Source of the DNA: an uncultured Flavobacteriaceae bacterium
GTDB lineage: Bacteria > Bacteroidota > Bacteroidia > Flavobacteriales > Flavobacteriaceae
DNA: 7,013 bases
NCBI GenBank assembly: GCA_947311745.1
Contig: CAMZLT010000095.1
Coordinates: forward strand, 1-7,013
Direction: 5' to 3'
Position 1 is the first letter of the stretch. Every line of letters begins with the position of its first letter. The translations under genes and the position numbers were made by a program. The notes under the pieces are model-generated. The model made no database searches, was not told the origin of the DNA, and saw only the letters and a list, made by a program, of their open reading frames with translations. This document shows, in pieces, positions 5,713 through 7,013 of this stretch.

Positions 5713-6372
5713 ATGAGCGGATTTTTATCTTCATCAGTAGCACGAAAGTTTGCAATGGCACTTTCGGCTTTTTTCTTAATTTTCTTTTTATTAATGCACG
5801 TTACCATAAACGCCTTATCTTTATTTAGTGAGGATGCGTTTAATACTGCTTCGCATTTTATGGGTACTAATCCTTTAATACAATTTATTATGCAACCTAT
5901 TTTATTAATAGGTGTTGTCTTTCATTTTGTTTTGGGTTTTATTTTAGAAATTAAAAACAAAAAAGCACGTAGCGTAAAGTATTATAGTAATAATGGTAAT
6001 GCAAATTCTACTTGGATGAGTAGAAATATGATTTATTCAGGTTTAGCGATTTTATTGTTTTTAGTATTGCACTTTAAACAATTTTGGGCGGAAGAAATTG
6101 CCTATAAATATATTGAAAAACTTCCTGATAACCCAACAAGATATTACGAAGAATTGACCGAAACATTTCATTCGCCAATTACCGTTGGTATTTATGTAGT
6201 AGCTTTTATCTTTTTAGCATTGCATTTATTACACGGATTTCAATCGGCGTTTCAATCTTTAGGTGTAAACAACAAACGTACAAAATGTATTAAAACTTTA
6301 GGTAAAGTATATGCTATTGCTATACCTTTTATATTTATTGTAATAGCATTATATCACCACTTTAATCAATAA
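5713..6372 (+). CDS. sdhC: Succinate dehydrogenase cytochrome b subunit
   Basis: The 219-residue product is the membrane anchor of complex II, which holds haem b and passes electrons from succinate to menaquinone. It has about five hydrophobic helices (roughly 13-36, 58-80, 106-122, 157-178 and 197-214), as in the single-anchor B-type enzymes of Bacillus SdhC and Wolinella FrdC. Histidines 29, 71, 120 and 171 (or 174) fall one per helix in helices I, II, III and IV, fitting axial ligands for two haems. The start MSGFLSSSVARKFAMALS is typical of the flavobacterial protein. I use the ATG at 5713; the in-frame TTG at 5686 lies inside the promoter -7 box. SdhA follows after 6 bases, with no room for a separate sdhD. 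Confidence 0.93.
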   Translation: MSGFLSSSVARKFAMALSAFFLIFFLLMHVTINALSLFSEDAFNTASHFMGTNPLIQFIMQPILLIGVVFHFVLGFILEIKNKKARSVKYYSNNGNANSTWMSRNMIYSGLAILLFLVLHFKQFWAEEIAYKYIEKLPDNPTRYYEELTETFHSPITVGIYVVAFIFLALHLLHGFQSAFQSLGVNNKRTKCIKTLGKVYAIAIPFIFIVIALYHHFNQ

Positions 6373-6378
6373 GAATAT

Positions 6379-7013
6379 ATGGCAACATTAGATTCAAAAG
6401 TTCCAAAAGGAGCTCCGTTAAAAGATTTATGGACTGTTTATAAAGACAAAATTAATTTAGTAAATCCTGCTAACAAACGTAATATTGATATTATTGTAAT
6501 TGGTACAGGTCTTGCTGGTGGTTCTGCTGCTGCAACACTTGCTGGTTTAGGATATAATGTAAAGGCTTTTGCATATCAAGATTCACCTAGACGAGCACAT
6601 TCTATTGCAGCACAAGGAGGGATTAATGCCGCAAAAAATTACCAAGGTGATGGCGATTCAAACTATCGTTTATTTTACGATACAGTAAAAGGTGGCGATT
6701 ATCGTTCTAGAGAAGCAAACGTATATCGTTTAGCAGAAGTTTCGGGTAATATTATTGATCAATGTGTGGCTCAAGGTGTACCTTTTGCTCGTGATTATGG
6801 TGGTTTATTAGACAACCGTTCGTTTGGAGGTGTTTTAGTATCTAGAACATTTTATGCGAAAGGACAAACAGGCCAGCAATTACTTTTAGGAGCATATTCT
6901 GCAATGAATAGACAAATTGCTCGTGGTAAAATACAAATGCACAACCGTCATGAAATGCTTGATGTTGTTGTGGTAGATGGTAAAGCTAGAGGAATTATTG
7001 CTCGTAATTTAAT
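6379..7013 (+). CDS. sdhA: Succinate dehydrogenase flavoprotein subunit (partial, 3' end outside the window)
   Basis: The frame starts at ATG 6379, six bases after the sdhC stop, and stays open to the window edge (211 full codons; the family usually runs to about 660). It is the catalytic subunit that oxidises succinate to fumarate with covalent FAD. The dinucleotide-binding loop is VIGTGLAGGSAAATLA (40-55). RRAHSIAAQGGINAA (71-85) carries the histidine that binds FAD covalently (H74), and VSRTFYAKGQTGQQLL (154-169) is the conserved stretch near the substrate site. The N-terminus before the FAD fold is about 35 residues, as in other B-type enzymes. It shares the sdhC promoter; sdhB is expected just beyond the edge. 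No defect is seen in the visible part. Confidence 0.95.
   Translation, partial: MATLDSKVPKGAPLKDLWTVYKDKINLVNPANKRNIDIIVIGTGLAGGSAAATLAGLGYNVKAFAYQDSPRRAHSIAAQGGINAAKNYQGDGDSNYRLFYDTVKGGDYRSREANVYRLAEVSGNIIDQCVAQGVPFARDYGGLLDNRSFGGVLVSRTFYAKGQTGQQLLLGAYSAMNRQIARGKIQMHNRHEMLDVVVVDGKARGIIARNL

Noticed and set aside
1..7013. CRISPR array, transposon, integron, tRNA or rRNA
   Set aside because: No regular short repeats with spacers, no terminal inverted repeats or transposase motifs, and no cloverleaf-like segments were found in a reading of both strands.

Overview
The window looks like chromosomal DNA of a flavobacterium-type Bacteroidota. The DNA is strongly AT-rich. Three genes have a -7 box fitting the Bacteroidota consensus TAnnTTTG just upstream of the start, and A-rich stretches stand where a Shine-Dalgarno would be expected. 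The gene content also fits: a roughly 730-residue type III glutamine synthetase, a five-helix SdhC followed by SdhA, and an ECF sigma factor with a small zinc-finger partner. Genus and species cannot be told from this sequence. No RNA genes, CRISPR arrays, insertion sequences or phage genes were seen.

Layout: positions 1-508 are almost gene-free, with perhaps the last codons of an upstream gene at 1-57, and end in the glnN promoter. glnN (glutamine synthetase III) runs on + from 509 to 2695 and ends at a perfect 11-bp hairpin terminator. A block on the - strand follows. Reading in its own direction from about 5549 down to 2766, it holds a RimK-family ATP-grasp glutamate ligase, a zinc-dependent succinylglutamate desuccinylase/aspartoacylase-family enzyme overlapping it by 14 bp, a 115-bp gap, an ECF sigma factor gene, and a small zinc-binding anti-sigma-like protein 4 bp behind it. 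On + from 5713, sdhC and the first 211 codons of sdhA begin the succinate dehydrogenase operon, which runs off the right edge.

The most notable observation is that the sigma factor gene is cut by one in-frame TAG between region 2 and region 4. The reading frame continues after it without any shift through a complete, well-preserved region 4, up to a natural TAA just before the anti-sigma gene. This is either a very recent nonsense mutation, a sequence error, or a naturally split or readthrough sigma factor. The rest is mostly ordinary core metabolism: ammonium assimilation (glnN), the TCA cycle and respiratory chain (sdhCA), and probable protein glutamylation (rimK plus a possible deglutamylase or deacylase). 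I did not find strong evidence of a wholly new biological system.
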